DNA from: DAIDKA01 sp036267975
GTDB taxonomy: Bacteria; Pseudomonadota; Gammaproteobacteria; Steroidobacterales; Steroidobacteraceae
NCBI GenBank assembly: GCA_036267975.1
Contig: DATAVA010000027.1
Location: 62,001 to 126,000, forward strand
Length of the DNA stretch: 64,000 bases
Reading direction: 5' to 3'
How positions within the stretch are numbered: position 1 is the first letter of the stretch; every line of letters starts with the position of its first letter. The position numbers and the translations under genes were made by a program. The notes below the pieces were generated by a model. It was not told the DNA's origin. It worked only from the letters and a program-made list of their open reading frames with translations, and did not search any database. Of this stretch, positions 8,315 through 17,816 are shown piece by piece.

Positions 8315-9679
8315 ATGAGCAACGCTCCCACCGGCGGCCGGGAAGGCAGCCTCGAGGCGCCCACCCGTCACCCGATCGACTGGCGCAATCCCGACTTCTA
8401 CAACGAAGCCGCGCTGACCCAGGAGCTCAACCGCGTTTTTGATATCTGTCACGGCTGCCGTCGCTGCTTCAGTCTGTGCCAATCCTTTCCGACCCTGTTC
8501 GATGCCATCGACGCCACCACCAGCGGCGAACTCGAGGCGGTGGACCGCAAGGTCTACTGGGAGGTCGTGGACCACTGTTACCTGTGCGACATGTGCTTCA
8601 TGACCAAGTGTCCGTACGTGCCGCCCCATCCCTGGGCCGTCGACTTCCCGCACCTGATGCTGCGCGCCAAGGCCACCCATGCCACGACCCAGGGTTTCAG
8701 CCTGCGCGATCGCGTGCTCGCCTCGACCGAGGCCGTCGGACGCATCGCCGGAATTCCGGTCATCGCCGAGGTGGTCAATGCGGCCAATCGTTTCAAGCCG
8801 GCCCGGGTGCTGCTGGAGAAGACCCTCGGTGTCGCCCGCGATGCACCCTTGCCGCAGTTTCACTCCCGCACCGCCCGCGAGCGCCTCGCAGCGCTGAACG
8901 GCCCGCTGACACCGGCACCGGCCGAAGCGCTGCCCGCGACGCGCGAAAATGTGCGCGGTCGGGTGGCCTTGTTCACGACCTGCTACGGCAATCGCAATGA
9001 ACCGGACCTCGCCACCGACCTGGTCGCGGTGTTCAACCACAACGACATCCCCGTGCGCCTGGTCCCGCAGGAGCGTTGCTGCGGCATGCCGCGCCTGGAA
9101 CTCGGGGACCTGAAGACCGTGGCGACCTACAAGGAAGAGAACATTCCGCAGCTGCTGGCGCTGCTGGCGGCCGGATATGACATCGTGGCGCCGATTCCCA
9201 GCTGTGTGCTCATGTTCAAGCAGGAGCTGCCGCTGATGTTTCCGGAGGATCCGGATGTCAAGGCAGTCGCGGCGCGCATCTACGACCCGTTTGAGTACCT
9301 GATGCTGCAGCACAAACTCGGCAAGCTGAAGACGCAGTTCAAGACCTCCTTGGGCAAGGTCAGCTACCATGTTCCCTGTCACCTGCGCGTGCAGAACATC
9401 GGACTGAAGACCCGCGATGTGCTGCGCCTCATCCCTGACACCACGGTGGATGTCATCGAGCGCTGTTCCGGCCACGATGGCACCTATGCGGTGAAGCAGG
9501 AATTTCGTGCCGCCGCGGTGAAGATCGGCACGCCGGTGGCGACGCGGGTCCAGAATGCGGCACCCGCGCATTACACCAGTGACTGCCCGATGGCGGGCCA
9601 TCAGATCGAAAGCCTGTTGCCGAGCGGCCTCGCCCCCGAGCATCCCCTGAAGCTGCTGCGGCTCGCCTATGGAATTTGA
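8315..9679 (+). CDS. GlpC/HdrD-like iron-sulfur oxidoreductase with CCG domains
   Basis: A 454-residue cytosolic protein with two 4Fe-4S ferredoxin motifs, CHGCRRCFSLCQ and CYLCDMCFMTKCP, in the first 100 residues. Two cysteine-rich CCG-type domains follow: ERCCGMP near residue 265, and a variant in the last third with ERCSGHDG and DCPMAGHQ. This is the architecture of GlpC and heterodisulfide-reductase D-like electron carriers. It has no membrane anchor and no adjacent glpA/glpB, so a glycerol-3-phosphate role is unlikely. Position between rubrerythrin and DUF3501 suggests it delivers electrons to the diiron peroxidase. Its stop overlaps an in-frame start option of the next gene. Confidence 0.88.
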   Translation: MSNAPTGGREGSLEAPTRHPIDWRNPDFYNEAALTQELNRVFDICHGCRRCFSLCQSFPTLFDAIDATTSGELEAVDRKVYWEVVDHCYLCDMCFMTKCPYVPPHPWAVDFPHLMLRAKATHATTQGFSLRDRVLASTEAVGRIAGIPVIAEVVNAANRFKPARVLLEKTLGVARDAPLPQFHSRTARERLAALNGPLTPAPAEALPATRENVRGRVALFTTCYGNRNEPDLATDLVAVFNHNDIPVRLVPQERCCGMPRLELGDLKTVATYKEENIPQLLALLAAGYDIVAPIPSCVLMFKQELPLMFPEDPDVKAVAARIYDPFEYLMLQHKLGKLKTQFKTSLGKVSYHVPCHLRVQNIGLKTRDVLRLIPDTTVDVIERCSGHDGTYAVKQEFRAAAVKIGTPVATRVQNAAPAHYTSDCPMAGHQIESLLPSGLAPEHPLKLLRLAYGI

Positions 9680-9692
9680 AAGGATCGTCCGG

Positions 9693-10277
9693 ATGGAAAA
9701 GCTGACCGTTGAACAACTCTTCAGTCTTGAGCAGTACGCCCGCAGGCGCAACGAGTTCCGCCTGCAGGTTCTGGAGCACAAGAGCCAGCGGCGATTGGGC
9801 ATCGGACCGAACATGACCTGGTGCTTTGAAGATCGCCTCACCATCCAGTACCAGATCCAGGAGATGCTGCGCGCCGAGAAGGTGTTCGAGCCGGCGGGCA
9901 TACAAGAAGAGCTCGATGCGTATAACCCGCTGATCCCCGACGGCACCAACTGGAAGGTGACACTGCTGCTGGAATTCGCCGATACCGAGCTGCGCCGCGA
10001 TCAGCTCGTCAGGCTGCGCGGCGTCGAGGCGCGCTGCTGGGTGCAGGTCGCGGGCTTCGCGAAGGTGTTTGGCGTCGCGGACGAAGACCTGCCGCGCGAA
10101 AATGACGAGAAGACTTCCGCGGTGCACTTTCTGCGTTTTGAATTGGGCGCGGCGATGCGCGGCGCCCTCAAGGACGGCGCCGCGCTTGGCGCCGGCGTTG
10201 ATCACGAGAGCTATCGACACGCCGTCGAACCGGTCGCCGAGCGCATCCGCGCGTCGCTTCTGGGCGACTTGAACTGA
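9693..10277 (+). CDS. DUF3501 family protein
   Basis: A 194-residue protein recognised as DUF3501 from its start EKLTVEQLFSLEQYARRR and its constant company with rubrerythrin and a CCG Fe-S protein. Function is unknown. It is acidic and soluble, with no cysteine-rich or membrane segment. The ATG at 9693 was chosen because AAAGGA precedes it at good distance and it matches the family N-terminus. An upstream in-frame ATG at 9669 overlaps the Fe-S gene by 11 bases and adds eight residues. Confidence 0.8.
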   Translation: MEKLTVEQLFSLEQYARRRNEFRLQVLEHKSQRRLGIGPNMTWCFEDRLTIQYQIQEMLRAEKVFEPAGIQEELDAYNPLIPDGTNWKVTLLLEFADTELRRDQLVRLRGVEARCWVQVAGFAKVFGVADEDLPRENDEKTSAVHFLRFELGAAMRGALKDGAALGAGVDHESYRHAVEPVAERIRASLLGDLN

Positions 10278-10359
10278 CGGACCGGCACTCGCGTAATCGG
10301 CTAAGATCGCGCCACGCGTGGGCGGCGCCCTGCTGTCCTCAATTCCATTGATCAATGCG

Positions 10360-12255
10360 ATGAGCCAAAGCTACACAGCCTCCGATATTGAAGTTCTCTC
10401 CGGATTGGAGCCGGTGCGTCGCCGCCCGGGCATGTACACCCACACGCAGCGGCCCAACCACCTGGCCCACGAAGTCGTCGACAACAGTGTCGATGAGGCG
10501 ACCTCCGGGTATTGCACCCAGATCGACGTCACGCTGCACAAGGACGGCTCGCTGGAAGTCACGGACAACGGTCGTGGCATGCCGGTCGACATCCATCCAC
10601 AGGAGAAGGTGACTGGCGTCGAACTGATTCTCACGCGGCTGCATGCCGGCGGGAAGTTTTCGGAAAAGGCGGCTTACAAGTTCTCCGGTGGGCTGCACGG
10701 GGTGGGTGTTTCGGTCGTCAACGCGCTGTCCAGTCGACTCGACTGCACCATCCGTCGCGGCGGCAAGGAATACCTGATCACGTTCAAGGACGGAAAACCG
10801 CACTCCAAGCTCGCGGTGGTCGGCACCGTGGGTCAGCGCAACACCGGCACGACGGTGCATTTCTGGCCGGACCCGAAGTTCTTTGATTCCGACAAATTCT
10901 CCGTGCCGCAGCTGCGGCACATGCTCAAGGCGAAGGCGGTGCTGTGTGCCGGCCTGCGCATCACCTTCACCAATGCAGTCACCGGCGAGAAGGACGAGTG
11001 GTTCTACAGCGGAGACCTGGGCGCCTACCTGCTCGAAGAGCTGGAGTCGACCGAGCGGTTGCCCGCCGAACCCATCACGGCGGCGCGCGAGGGCGAGGCC
11101 GATGCGCTCGGCTACGCGTTGCTGTGGGCACCGAATCTGCCCGCCGTCTTCGGCGAAAGCTACGTGAACCTGATTCCGACCGCGGAAGGTGGCACGCACG
11201 TCAATGGGCTGCGCTCCGGGCTGGCGCAGGCCGTGCGCGAGTTCTGTGAGTTCCGCAATCTCGTGCCGCGCGGCATCAAGCTCACGCCCGAGGATGTCTG
11301 GGACAAGTGCTGTTACGTGCTGTCCTTGAAGATCCGCGAACCACAGTTCGCCGGGCAGATGAAGGAGCGCCTGGCCTCGCGTGACGCTGCCGCCGTGGTC
11401 GAGGGGTTCGTCCGCGATTCGATGGCGCTGTGGCTGAACGGGCATGCCGATGCCGGCGAGCGCATCGCGCAGTTCGCCATCGCCAACGCACAGGAGCGGG
11501 CACGGGCGGCGCAGCGCGTGGTGCGCAAACGTGTCTCGGGCGGTCCGGCGCTGCCGGGAAAGCTCGCCGACTGCACCAGCCAGGAGCCGCGGCGCTGCGA
11601 ACTGTTCCTGGTCGAAGGCGACTCGGCCGGCGGCAGCGCCAAACAGGCGCGTGAACGCGAGTTCCAGGCCATCATGCCGCTGCGCGGCAAAATCCTGAAC
11701 ACCTGGGAGCTGGAGTCCGCCTCGATCGCGTCCTCCGAAGAAGTTCACAACATCAGCGTTGCGCTGGGGGTCGAACCGGGCTCCGCGGATGTGTCGCAGC
11801 TGCGCTACCACAAGGTGTGCATTCTCGCCGACGCGGACTCCGACGGGCTGCATATTGCAACCTTGCTGTGCGCGCTGTTCCTGCGGCACTTCCGCCCGCT
11901 GGTGAGCGGCGGGCATATCTACGTGGCCATGCCGCCTTTGTACCGTATCGATGCGGGCAAGCAGATCTATTACGCGCTGGATGATGCCGAGCGCGAACAG
12001 GTCATCGCCCGCATCGCCAAAGAAAACGCGCGCACCCGTCCGTCGGTGACGCGCTTCAAGGGGTTGGGCGAAATGAATCCCTCGCAGCTGCGCGAGACGA
12101 CCATCGACCCGCGTACCCGCCGCCTGGTGCAGCTCACGGTGGACGCGGGCGACAACACCGATCAGCTCATGGACATGCTGCTGGCCAAGAAGCGCGCGGG
12201 CGACCGGCGTGAATGGCTGGAAACCAAAGGCAATCTGGCCGAGATACAGGTCTAA
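10360..12255 (+). CDS. parE: DNA topoisomerase IV subunit B
   Basis: A 631-residue type II topoisomerase ATPase subunit. It shows the GHKL motifs EVVDNSVDEA, DNGRGMP and SGGLHGVGVSVVNALS, and the TOPRIM motifs LVEGDSAGGSAKQ and DADSDGLHI. The protein is collinear with E. coli ParE (630 residues) and lacks the extra C-terminal insert of gammaproteobacterial GyrB, so it is ParE, not GyrB. With ParC it decatenates daughter chromosomes. The ATG at 10360 (MSQSYTASDIEVL) aligns with the family start. An in-frame GTG at 10318 lies ten bases after a TAAGAT box and is a less likely alternative. parC starts four bases after the stop. Confidence 0.97.
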   Translation: MSQSYTASDIEVLSGLEPVRRRPGMYTHTQRPNHLAHEVVDNSVDEATSGYCTQIDVTLHKDGSLEVTDNGRGMPVDIHPQEKVTGVELILTRLHAGGKFSEKAAYKFSGGLHGVGVSVVNALSSRLDCTIRRGGKEYLITFKDGKPHSKLAVVGTVGQRNTGTTVHFWPDPKFFDSDKFSVPQLRHMLKAKAVLCAGLRITFTNAVTGEKDEWFYSGDLGAYLLEELESTERLPAEPITAAREGEADALGYALLWAPNLPAVFGESYVNLIPTAEGGTHVNGLRSGLAQAVREFCEFRNLVPRGIKLTPEDVWDKCCYVLSLKIREPQFAGQMKERLASRDAAAVVEGFVRDSMALWLNGHADAGERIAQFAIANAQERARAAQRVVRKRVSGGPALPGKLADCTSQEPRRCELFLVEGDSAGGSAKQAREREFQAIMPLRGKILNTWELESASIASSEEVHNISVALGVEPGSADVSQLRYHKVCILADADSDGLHIATLLCALFLRHFRPLVSGGHIYVAMPPLYRIDAGKQIYYALDDAEREQVIARIAKENARTRPSVTRFKGLGEMNPSQLRETTIDPRTRRLVQLTVDAGDNTDQLMDMLLAKKRAGDRREWLETKGNLAEIQV

Positions 12256-12258
12256 GCC

Positions 12259-14514
12259 ATGCAGGAGCAGGAACTGAATTTCGAAGGCGTCGAGCGGCAG
12301 CCGCTGCGCACCTTCACCGAGAAGGCCTACCTCGATTACTCGATGTACGTGATCCTCGATCGTGCGTTGCCCTTTCTCGGCGATGGCCTGAAGCCCGTCC
12401 AGCGTCGCATCATCTATGCCATGAGCGAGCTCGGACTCGCGGCCGGCAACAAGCACAAGAAATCCGCCCGCACCGTGGGCGATGTCATCGGCAAGTTCCA
12501 TCCCCATGGCGACAGCGCCTGTTACGAGGCGATGGTGCTGATGGCGCAGCCATTTGCCTACCGGTATCCCATCGTGGACGGGCAGGGCAACTGGGGTTCG
12601 CAGGATGATCCGAAATCCTTTGCGGCCATGCGCTACACCGAATCGAAGCTGACCCGCTACGCCGATGTGCTGTTGGGTGAGTTGGGCAGCGGCACCGTCG
12701 ACTGGTCGCCGAATTTCGACGGCACGCTCGAGGAGCCGGTGTTTCTCCCGGCGCGGCTGCCGAACCTGCTGCTCAATGGCACCACGGGTATCGCCGTCGG
12801 CATGGCCACGGACATTCCGCCGCACAATCTGCGCGAGGTCGCCAACGCCTGCATCCACTTGCTGGAGGAGCCGGAGGCCACCACCGCGCAGCTGATGAAG
12901 TTCATCAAGGGGCCGGACCTGCCGACGGGCGCGGAGATCATTTCCCCGCGCGCGGACCTGAAGGAATTTTACGAAACGGGACTGGGCAGCTTCCGGGCGC
13001 GCGCCACCTTTGTGATCGAGGACGGCAACATCGTCGTCAATGCCTTCCCCTGGCAGGTCTCGCCTACCAAGGTCATCGAACAGATCGCCGAGCAGATGCG
13101 GGCGAAGAAGCTGCCGATGGTCGAGGACCTGCGCGATGAGTCCGACCACGAAAATGCGACGCGTCTGGTCATCGTGCCGCGCTCGAATCGCATCGATCTC
13201 GATGAGGTGATGCAGCACCTGTTCGCGACCACGGATCTGGAGCGCAACTACCGCGTCAACCTGAACATCATCGGCCTGGACGGTCGCCCGCGCGTCACGG
13301 GATTGCGCGATGTGCTCACCGCCTGGCTCGAGTTCCGCACCACGACGGTGAGCCGGCGACTGCAATTCCGGCTCGATAAGGTCAATCGCCGGTTGCACAT
13401 CCTCGAAGGCCTGCTGATCGCCTTCCTGAACCTGGACGAGGTGATCCGCATCATCCGCCGCGAGGATGAACCGAAGCCGGTGCTGATGAAGCGCTTCAAG
13501 CTTTCAGAGGAGCAGGCCGAGGAGATCCTCAACACGCGTCTGCGCCACCTGGCGAAGCTGGAGGAGATGAAGATCCGCGAGGAGCAGAAGTCGCTGGCCC
13601 AGGAACGTGCCGAGATCGAAGCGCTGCTGGCCAGCAAGGCGAAGCTGCGCCGGCTGGTCGCGAGCGAAATCCGCGCCGATGCGGATCAGCACGGCGATGA
13701 CCGGCGCACGAAAATCGTGGAGCGCGAGGCGGCGCAGGCCATCGATGAGACCACACTGATCGCCAACGAACCGGTCACGGTGGTGTTGTCGACCGGCGGT
13801 TTCGCGCGCTCCGCGAAGGGCCACGACATCGACCCGCTGACCCTGTCCTACAAGGCAGGTGATGCGTTCCATAGCGCGGTGCGCGGCCGCAGTCTGCAAA
13901 ATGCCGTGTTCATTGACAGCACCGGCCGCACCTACACGCTGCCGGCACACTCTCTGCCTTCGGCGCGGGGTCAGGGTGAGCCGCTGTCGGGTCGCCTCAA
14001 TCCCCCGGATGGGGCGCGCTTCGCCGGCGTCATGCTGGGCGAGGCGGATGACCTGTGGTTGCTCGCCAGCGATGCCGGCTACGGCTTCACGGCGCGCTTC
14101 AAAGACCTGGTCAGCGACCGGCGCGCCGGCAAGACCGTGCTCAATGTCCCCGACGGCGCGCTCGTATTGCCGCCGGCCCCGGTGCCGGCCGCGGACAGCC
14201 TGGTGGCGGCCGTGAGCAACGAGGGCAAGCTGCTGGTCTTTCCGGTGGCTGACGTCCCCGAAATGCCCAAGGGCAAGGGCAACAAGCTGTACGACATAAC
14301 TGCCCGGAAACTGACCGCCCGCGAGGAGTTCCTCGCCGGGATTACCGTGGTGCCCAAGGGCGGTGCCCTGCTGCTGTGGACCGACGCGCAGTTCAAGACA
14401 CTGGAGTGGTCAGAACTCAAGGATTACCGCGGTCAACGCGCGCAGCGCGGCAGCGTTCTGCGCCGGGGCTGGCCGCGGAAAATCGACCGGCTCGAGGCGC
14501 GTCCACCCCTCTAG
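12259..14514 (+). CDS. parC: DNA topoisomerase IV subunit A
   Basis: A 751-residue breakage-reunion subunit. The catalytic arginine-tyrosine pair is R125-Y126 in FAAMRYTESK. The quinolone-resistance region reads HPHGDSACYEAM with serine 86 and glutamate 90, the sensitive-type residues at the positions equivalent to E. coli S80 and E84. The C-terminal third holds the beta-pinwheel blades and lacks the GyrA-box, as expected for ParC. The parE-parC operon arrangement supports the call. Confidence 0.97.
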   Translation: MQEQELNFEGVERQPLRTFTEKAYLDYSMYVILDRALPFLGDGLKPVQRRIIYAMSELGLAAGNKHKKSARTVGDVIGKFHPHGDSACYEAMVLMAQPFAYRYPIVDGQGNWGSQDDPKSFAAMRYTESKLTRYADVLLGELGSGTVDWSPNFDGTLEEPVFLPARLPNLLLNGTTGIAVGMATDIPPHNLREVANACIHLLEEPEATTAQLMKFIKGPDLPTGAEIISPRADLKEFYETGLGSFRARATFVIEDGNIVVNAFPWQVSPTKVIEQIAEQMRAKKLPMVEDLRDESDHENATRLVIVPRSNRIDLDEVMQHLFATTDLERNYRVNLNIIGLDGRPRVTGLRDVLTAWLEFRTTTVSRRLQFRLDKVNRRLHILEGLLIAFLNLDEVIRIIRREDEPKPVLMKRFKLSEEQAEEILNTRLRHLAKLEEMKIREEQKSLAQERAEIEALLASKAKLRRLVASEIRADADQHGDDRRTKIVEREAAQAIDETTLIANEPVTVVLSTGGFARSAKGHDIDPLTLSYKAGDAFHSAVRGRSLQNAVFIDSTGRTYTLPAHSLPSARGQGEPLSGRLNPPDGARFAGVMLGEADDLWLLASDAGYGFTARFKDLVSDRRAGKTVLNVPDGALVLPPAPVPAADSLVAAVSNEGKLLVFPVADVPEMPKGKGNKLYDITARKLTAREEFLAGITVVPKGGALLLWTDAQFKTLEWSELKDYRGQRAQRGSVLRRGWPRKIDRLEARPPL

Positions 14515-14619
14515 GGGACCCTTGTTTGGCAAAGTTAGATGAAACCAGTAGCCTAGCGGACGGACTCCCTAAAAACCGCAGCCCCCCAGGCGACCGCCTC
14601 GCTTAAGAACTGCACAGTT

Positions 14620-15825
14620 ATGACGCTAGCCCGACAGATTAAACCCACAAATCCGGGCCATTCCGATGAGGCTTATCAGGATCAGATCCTTCCCGCTGTC
14701 TCGCGCACTTTTGCATTGACCATTCCGCAGCTGCCGCCGGATCTGAGTCGCTCGGTGACCAATGCTTATCTGCTGTGTCGGGTCGCCGACACCATCGAGG
14801 ATGAGCCCCAGATCGCACCGCCCGACACACTGCTGTACATGGAGCGATTTTCGGATGCGGTGGCAGGCGTCGATGATGCGCAGCTGCTGGGGGCCGAGCT
14901 GGCACCGAAGTTATCGCAATGGACACTGCCGGCCGAACGCGAGCTCATCCTCAACCTGCCACGCGTGATCCGCGTCACCCGCCAGCTGCCGCTGCGCCAG
15001 CAGACCGCTATCCGACGCTGCGTGGATACGATGTGCCATGGCATGCACCAGTTCCAGCGCACCGCGAGTGTGCGCGGCCTCGACACCGTCGCTGAGCTGG
15101 ACAGCTATTGCTACTACGTGGCCGGTGTCGTCGGTGAAATGCTCACCGAACTGTTCTGCAGCTACTCGGCCGACATTGAGCGGCATCGCGCGCAACTGTC
15201 GCGCCTCGCCCCCTCATTTGCACAGGGCCTGCAGATGACCAACATCCTGAAGGATGTCTGGGAGGACCGCAGTCGCGGCGCCTGCTGGCTGCCGCAGGAA
15301 GTATTTTCACGCCACGGCGTCGACCTGTCGCACCTGACGGCCGAAACCGGCGGCCGTGGCTTTGCCGCCGGCATGCACGAGCTGGTGGGTCTCGCGCACG
15401 CACATCTGCGCAATGCCCTGGAATTCACCCTGTTGATTCCGGCGCGCGAAGTCGGCATCCGGCGCTTCTGCCTGTGGGCCATCGGCCTGGCGGTGCTGAC
15501 ACTCAAACGCATCGCTGCCAATCCCGGCTTCACCCGCGGGGCACAGGTCAAGGTGTCGCGGCGCACCGTCGCTGTGACGCTCGCGCTCAGCAATGCCGCG
15601 ACGCGCCACAATGATCTGCTGCGATTCCTGTTCAATCGCGCCGCCTCGGGCCTGCCGCTGGCGATGCTCCCGACCGACTGGCAGCCGCGCAAACTGCCAG
15701 TGCACGGCAGCGATGGTGCCGACCATGCCGCCAGTGCCTACCACCGCGCGCGGCGGTTCAACGTGCGCGACGCTACCGAGGATGTCGGCCTGCTGCGCCA
15801 GCCTGACCGGGGTACCGTGCAGTGA
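14620..15825 (+). CDS. squalene synthase (single-enzyme SQS type)
   Basis: A 401-residue trans-isoprenyl synthase of the squalene/phytoene family. The first aspartate motif is DTIED (57-61) and the second DVWED (212-216). YCYYVAGVVGEML and TNILKDVWED followed by WLPQEVFSRHG closely resemble animal and plant squalene synthases and differ from bacterial HpnC/HpnD. The product of two farnesyl diphosphates with NADPH would be squalene, used by the cyclase that overlaps its 3' end. No HpnE-like flavoprotein is nearby, which fits a one-enzyme route. Unlike eukaryotic enzymes no C-terminal membrane anchor is evident. A weak TTGGCA -35 element lies in the 105-bp gap after parC. Confidence 0.88.
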   Translation: MTLARQIKPTNPGHSDEAYQDQILPAVSRTFALTIPQLPPDLSRSVTNAYLLCRVADTIEDEPQIAPPDTLLYMERFSDAVAGVDDAQLLGAELAPKLSQWTLPAERELILNLPRVIRVTRQLPLRQQTAIRRCVDTMCHGMHQFQRTASVRGLDTVAELDSYCYYVAGVVGEMLTELFCSYSADIERHRAQLSRLAPSFAQGLQMTNILKDVWEDRSRGACWLPQEVFSRHGVDLSHLTAETGGRGFAAGMHELVGLAHAHLRNALEFTLLIPAREVGIRRFCLWAIGLAVLTLKRIAANPGFTRGAQVKVSRRTVAVTLALSNAATRHNDLLRFLFNRAASGLPLAMLPTDWQPRKLPVHGSDGADHAASAYHRARRFNVRDATEDVGLLRQPDRGTVQ

Positions 15826-17816
15826 CCGCAGGCCCATCTTCCATTCGTGATCCGCGCCTGGCGCGCGAGCTTGGCGCGCGCCCCGGTGCGGCCGCCAGCG
15901 TCAGTCTGTTGCCGGACCTTGCCAGCGGCGAGGCGCTCGAGCGTTCCATCGCGGCGGCACGCGACGCCCTCATCGGACTGCAGAGCGCGCAGGGGTTCTG
16001 GCTGTTCGAGCTGGAGGCCGACTGCACGATTCCGGCGGAGTACATCATGATGATGCACTTCCTCGATGAGATCGACACGGTGCTGCAGGAGAAGCTGGCG
16101 GTCTACCTGCGCCGTCACCAGGCCGAGCACGGCGGCTGGGCGCTGTTCCCGGGCGGTGAACTCGACCTCAGTTGCACGGTGAAGGTGTACTACGCCCTCA
16201 AGCTCGCCGGCGATGATGTCGCGGCTGCCCACATGACGCGCGCCCGCACGGCCATCCTGGCGCGGGGCGGGGCGGCGCGGGCCAATGTGTTCACGCGTAT
16301 TGCACTGGCGTTGTTCGGGCAGCTGCCCTGGCGCGGCGTGCCCTACATTCCGGTCGAGATCATGCTGCTGCCGAAGTGGTTTCCGTTCCACCTCGACAAG
16401 GTGTCGTACTGGTCGCGCACGGTCATGGTGCCCTTGTTCATCCTGTGTACCAAGAAGCCGCTGGCGCGCAATCCCAACGGCGTCGAGATCCTGGAGCTGT
16501 TCACCACGCCGCCGTGGGAAGAGCGTCACTACTTCGCGCGCGGAGGCTTTACCAACCGCTTCTTCATGGCGCTGGACCGCATGGGTCGGGCCATCGACCC
16601 TTTCATTCCGCGCGCCATGCGTGCGCGCGCCATGCGCAAGGCGCATGAGTGGGTGATCGAGCGCCTCAATGGTGAGGGCGGACTGGGTGCGATCTTTCCG
16701 GCCATGGTCAATGCCCTGGAAGTACTGGCGCTGATGGGCGTGCCGGCGAAAGATCCGCGCCGCGCCACGGCCAAGCGTGCGATCGAGAAACTGCTCGTCG
16801 TCTCACCGCACGAGGCTTACTGCCAGCCCTGTGTCTCACCGGTGTGGGATTCCGCGCTGGCCGCACTGGCGATGCAGGAGGCCGGTGACAGCCAGGCGCA
16901 TGCCGCTGCGGAACGCGCCCTGGATTGGCTGGTTCCCGAACAGTTGCTCGACAATCCGCAGGACTGGCAGGCGCAGAAGCCGCACGTGCGCGGCGGTGGC
17001 TGGGCCTTCCAGTTCACGAATACGCACTACCCGGATCTGGATGACACCGCGGTGGTCGCCTGGTCCATGCACCTGGCGCGCGAGCCGCAGCGGTATTCGA
17101 CCAACATCGCCCGGGCGCTCGACTGGCTGGTCGGCCTGCAAAGTCGCAACGGCGGCTTCGCCGCCTTCGATGCGGACAATACGCACTATGTGCTGAATGA
17201 AATTCCGTTTGCAGACCATGGCGCGCTGCTGGATCCCCCTACCAGTGATGTGACGGCGCGGGTCGTGACCGCGCTGGCGAAGGTGGGACGGCCGCAGGAT
17301 GCCGCAGTGATGAAGCGGGCGCTGGCGTACCTGCGCGCCGAGCAGGAGCCGGATGGCGCCTGGTTCGGCCGCTGGGGCACCAACTATATTTATGGCACCT
17401 GGTCGGTGTTGATCGCGCTGGAACAGGCCGGGGTTGCGCACGATGATCCGGCCGTGCGGCGCGCCGTGAACTGGCTGGCATCACAGCAGAATGCTGATGG
17501 CGGCTGGGGTGAACTCAATGCCAGCTACCACGATCGCAAGCAGGCTGGCGGGCCGGCCGCCAGTGCGCCGTTTCAGACCGCCTGGGCATTGTTAGGGCTG
17601 CTGGCGGCGGGCGAAGTGGAATCGACGATGGTCCGCAATGCAGTCCGGTACCTGCAGCGCGCGCAGCAGAAAAGTGGCCTGTGGAGCGATCCGCGCTTCA
17701 CGGCCCCGGGTTTTCCGCGTGTGTTCTACCTGAAGTATCACGGCTACTGCGCTTACTTTCCGCTGTGGGCGCTGGCCGCCTATCGCAATCGCGCAGGGTC
17801 CCGCCACCCGAAGTGA
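15822..17816 (+). CDS. shc: squalene-hopene cyclase
   Basis: A 664-residue class II triterpene cyclase that turns squalene into hopene and hopanol. The catalytic DxDD motif is D405-L-D407-D408 in PDLDDTAVV. Several QW repeats are visible, for example LQSRNGGFAAFD, EPDGAWFGRWG and QQNADGGWGE. Its GTG start overlaps the upstream squalene synthase stop by four bases, so the two are translationally coupled. The enzyme is a monotopic membrane protein in known members. No signal peptide is expected or seen. The product feeds HpnH. Confidence 0.96.
   Translation: MTAGPSSIRDPRLARELGARPGAAASVSLLPDLASGEALERSIAAARDALIGLQSAQGFWLFELEADCTIPAEYIMMMHFLDEIDTVLQEKLAVYLRRHQAEHGGWALFPGGELDLSCTVKVYYALKLAGDDVAAAHMTRARTAILARGGAARANVFTRIALALFGQLPWRGVPYIPVEIMLLPKWFPFHLDKVSYWSRTVMVPLFILCTKKPLARNPNGVEILELFTTPPWEERHYFARGGFTNRFFMALDRMGRAIDPFIPRAMRARAMRKAHEWVIERLNGEGGLGAIFPAMVNALEVLALMGVPAKDPRRATAKRAIEKLLVVSPHEAYCQPCVSPVWDSALAALAMQEAGDSQAHAAAERALDWLVPEQLLDNPQDWQAQKPHVRGGGWAFQFTNTHYPDLDDTAVVAWSMHLAREPQRYSTNIARALDWLVGLQSRNGGFAAFDADNTHYVLNEIPFADHGALLDPPTSDVTARVVTALAKVGRPQDAAVMKRALAYLRAEQEPDGAWFGRWGTNYIYGTWSVLIALEQAGVAHDDPAVRRAVNWLASQQNADGGWGELNASYHDRKQAGGPAASAPFQTAWALLGLLAAGEVESTMVRNAVRYLQRAQQKSGLWSDPRFTAPGFPRVFYLKYHGYCAYFPLWALAAYRNRAGSRHPK

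Noticed and set aside
8315..9679. Anaerobic glycerol-3-phosphate dehydrogenase subunit GlpC
   Set aside because: Fe-S and CCG motifs are similar, but glpA and glpB are absent and the neighbours are rubrerythrin and DUF3501.
8228..9949. 573-codon minus-strand open frame across the Fe-S and DUF3501 genes
   Set aside because: Antisense to clear ferredoxin and CCG motifs; no domain of its own.
10360..12255. GyrB instead of ParE
   Set aside because: Near-collinear with E. coli ParE, lacks the GyrB insert and is followed directly by parC.
10339..13398. A 1019-codon open frame on the minus strand under parE and parC
   Set aside because: It is antisense to two certain genes, has a His/Arg/Gln-rich composition typical of GC-rich shadow frames, and shows no domain.
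14506..14519. CCCCT/AGGGG hairpin at the parC stop as a terminator
   Set aside because: The stem is five pairs with almost no loop and no T-run; too weak to call.
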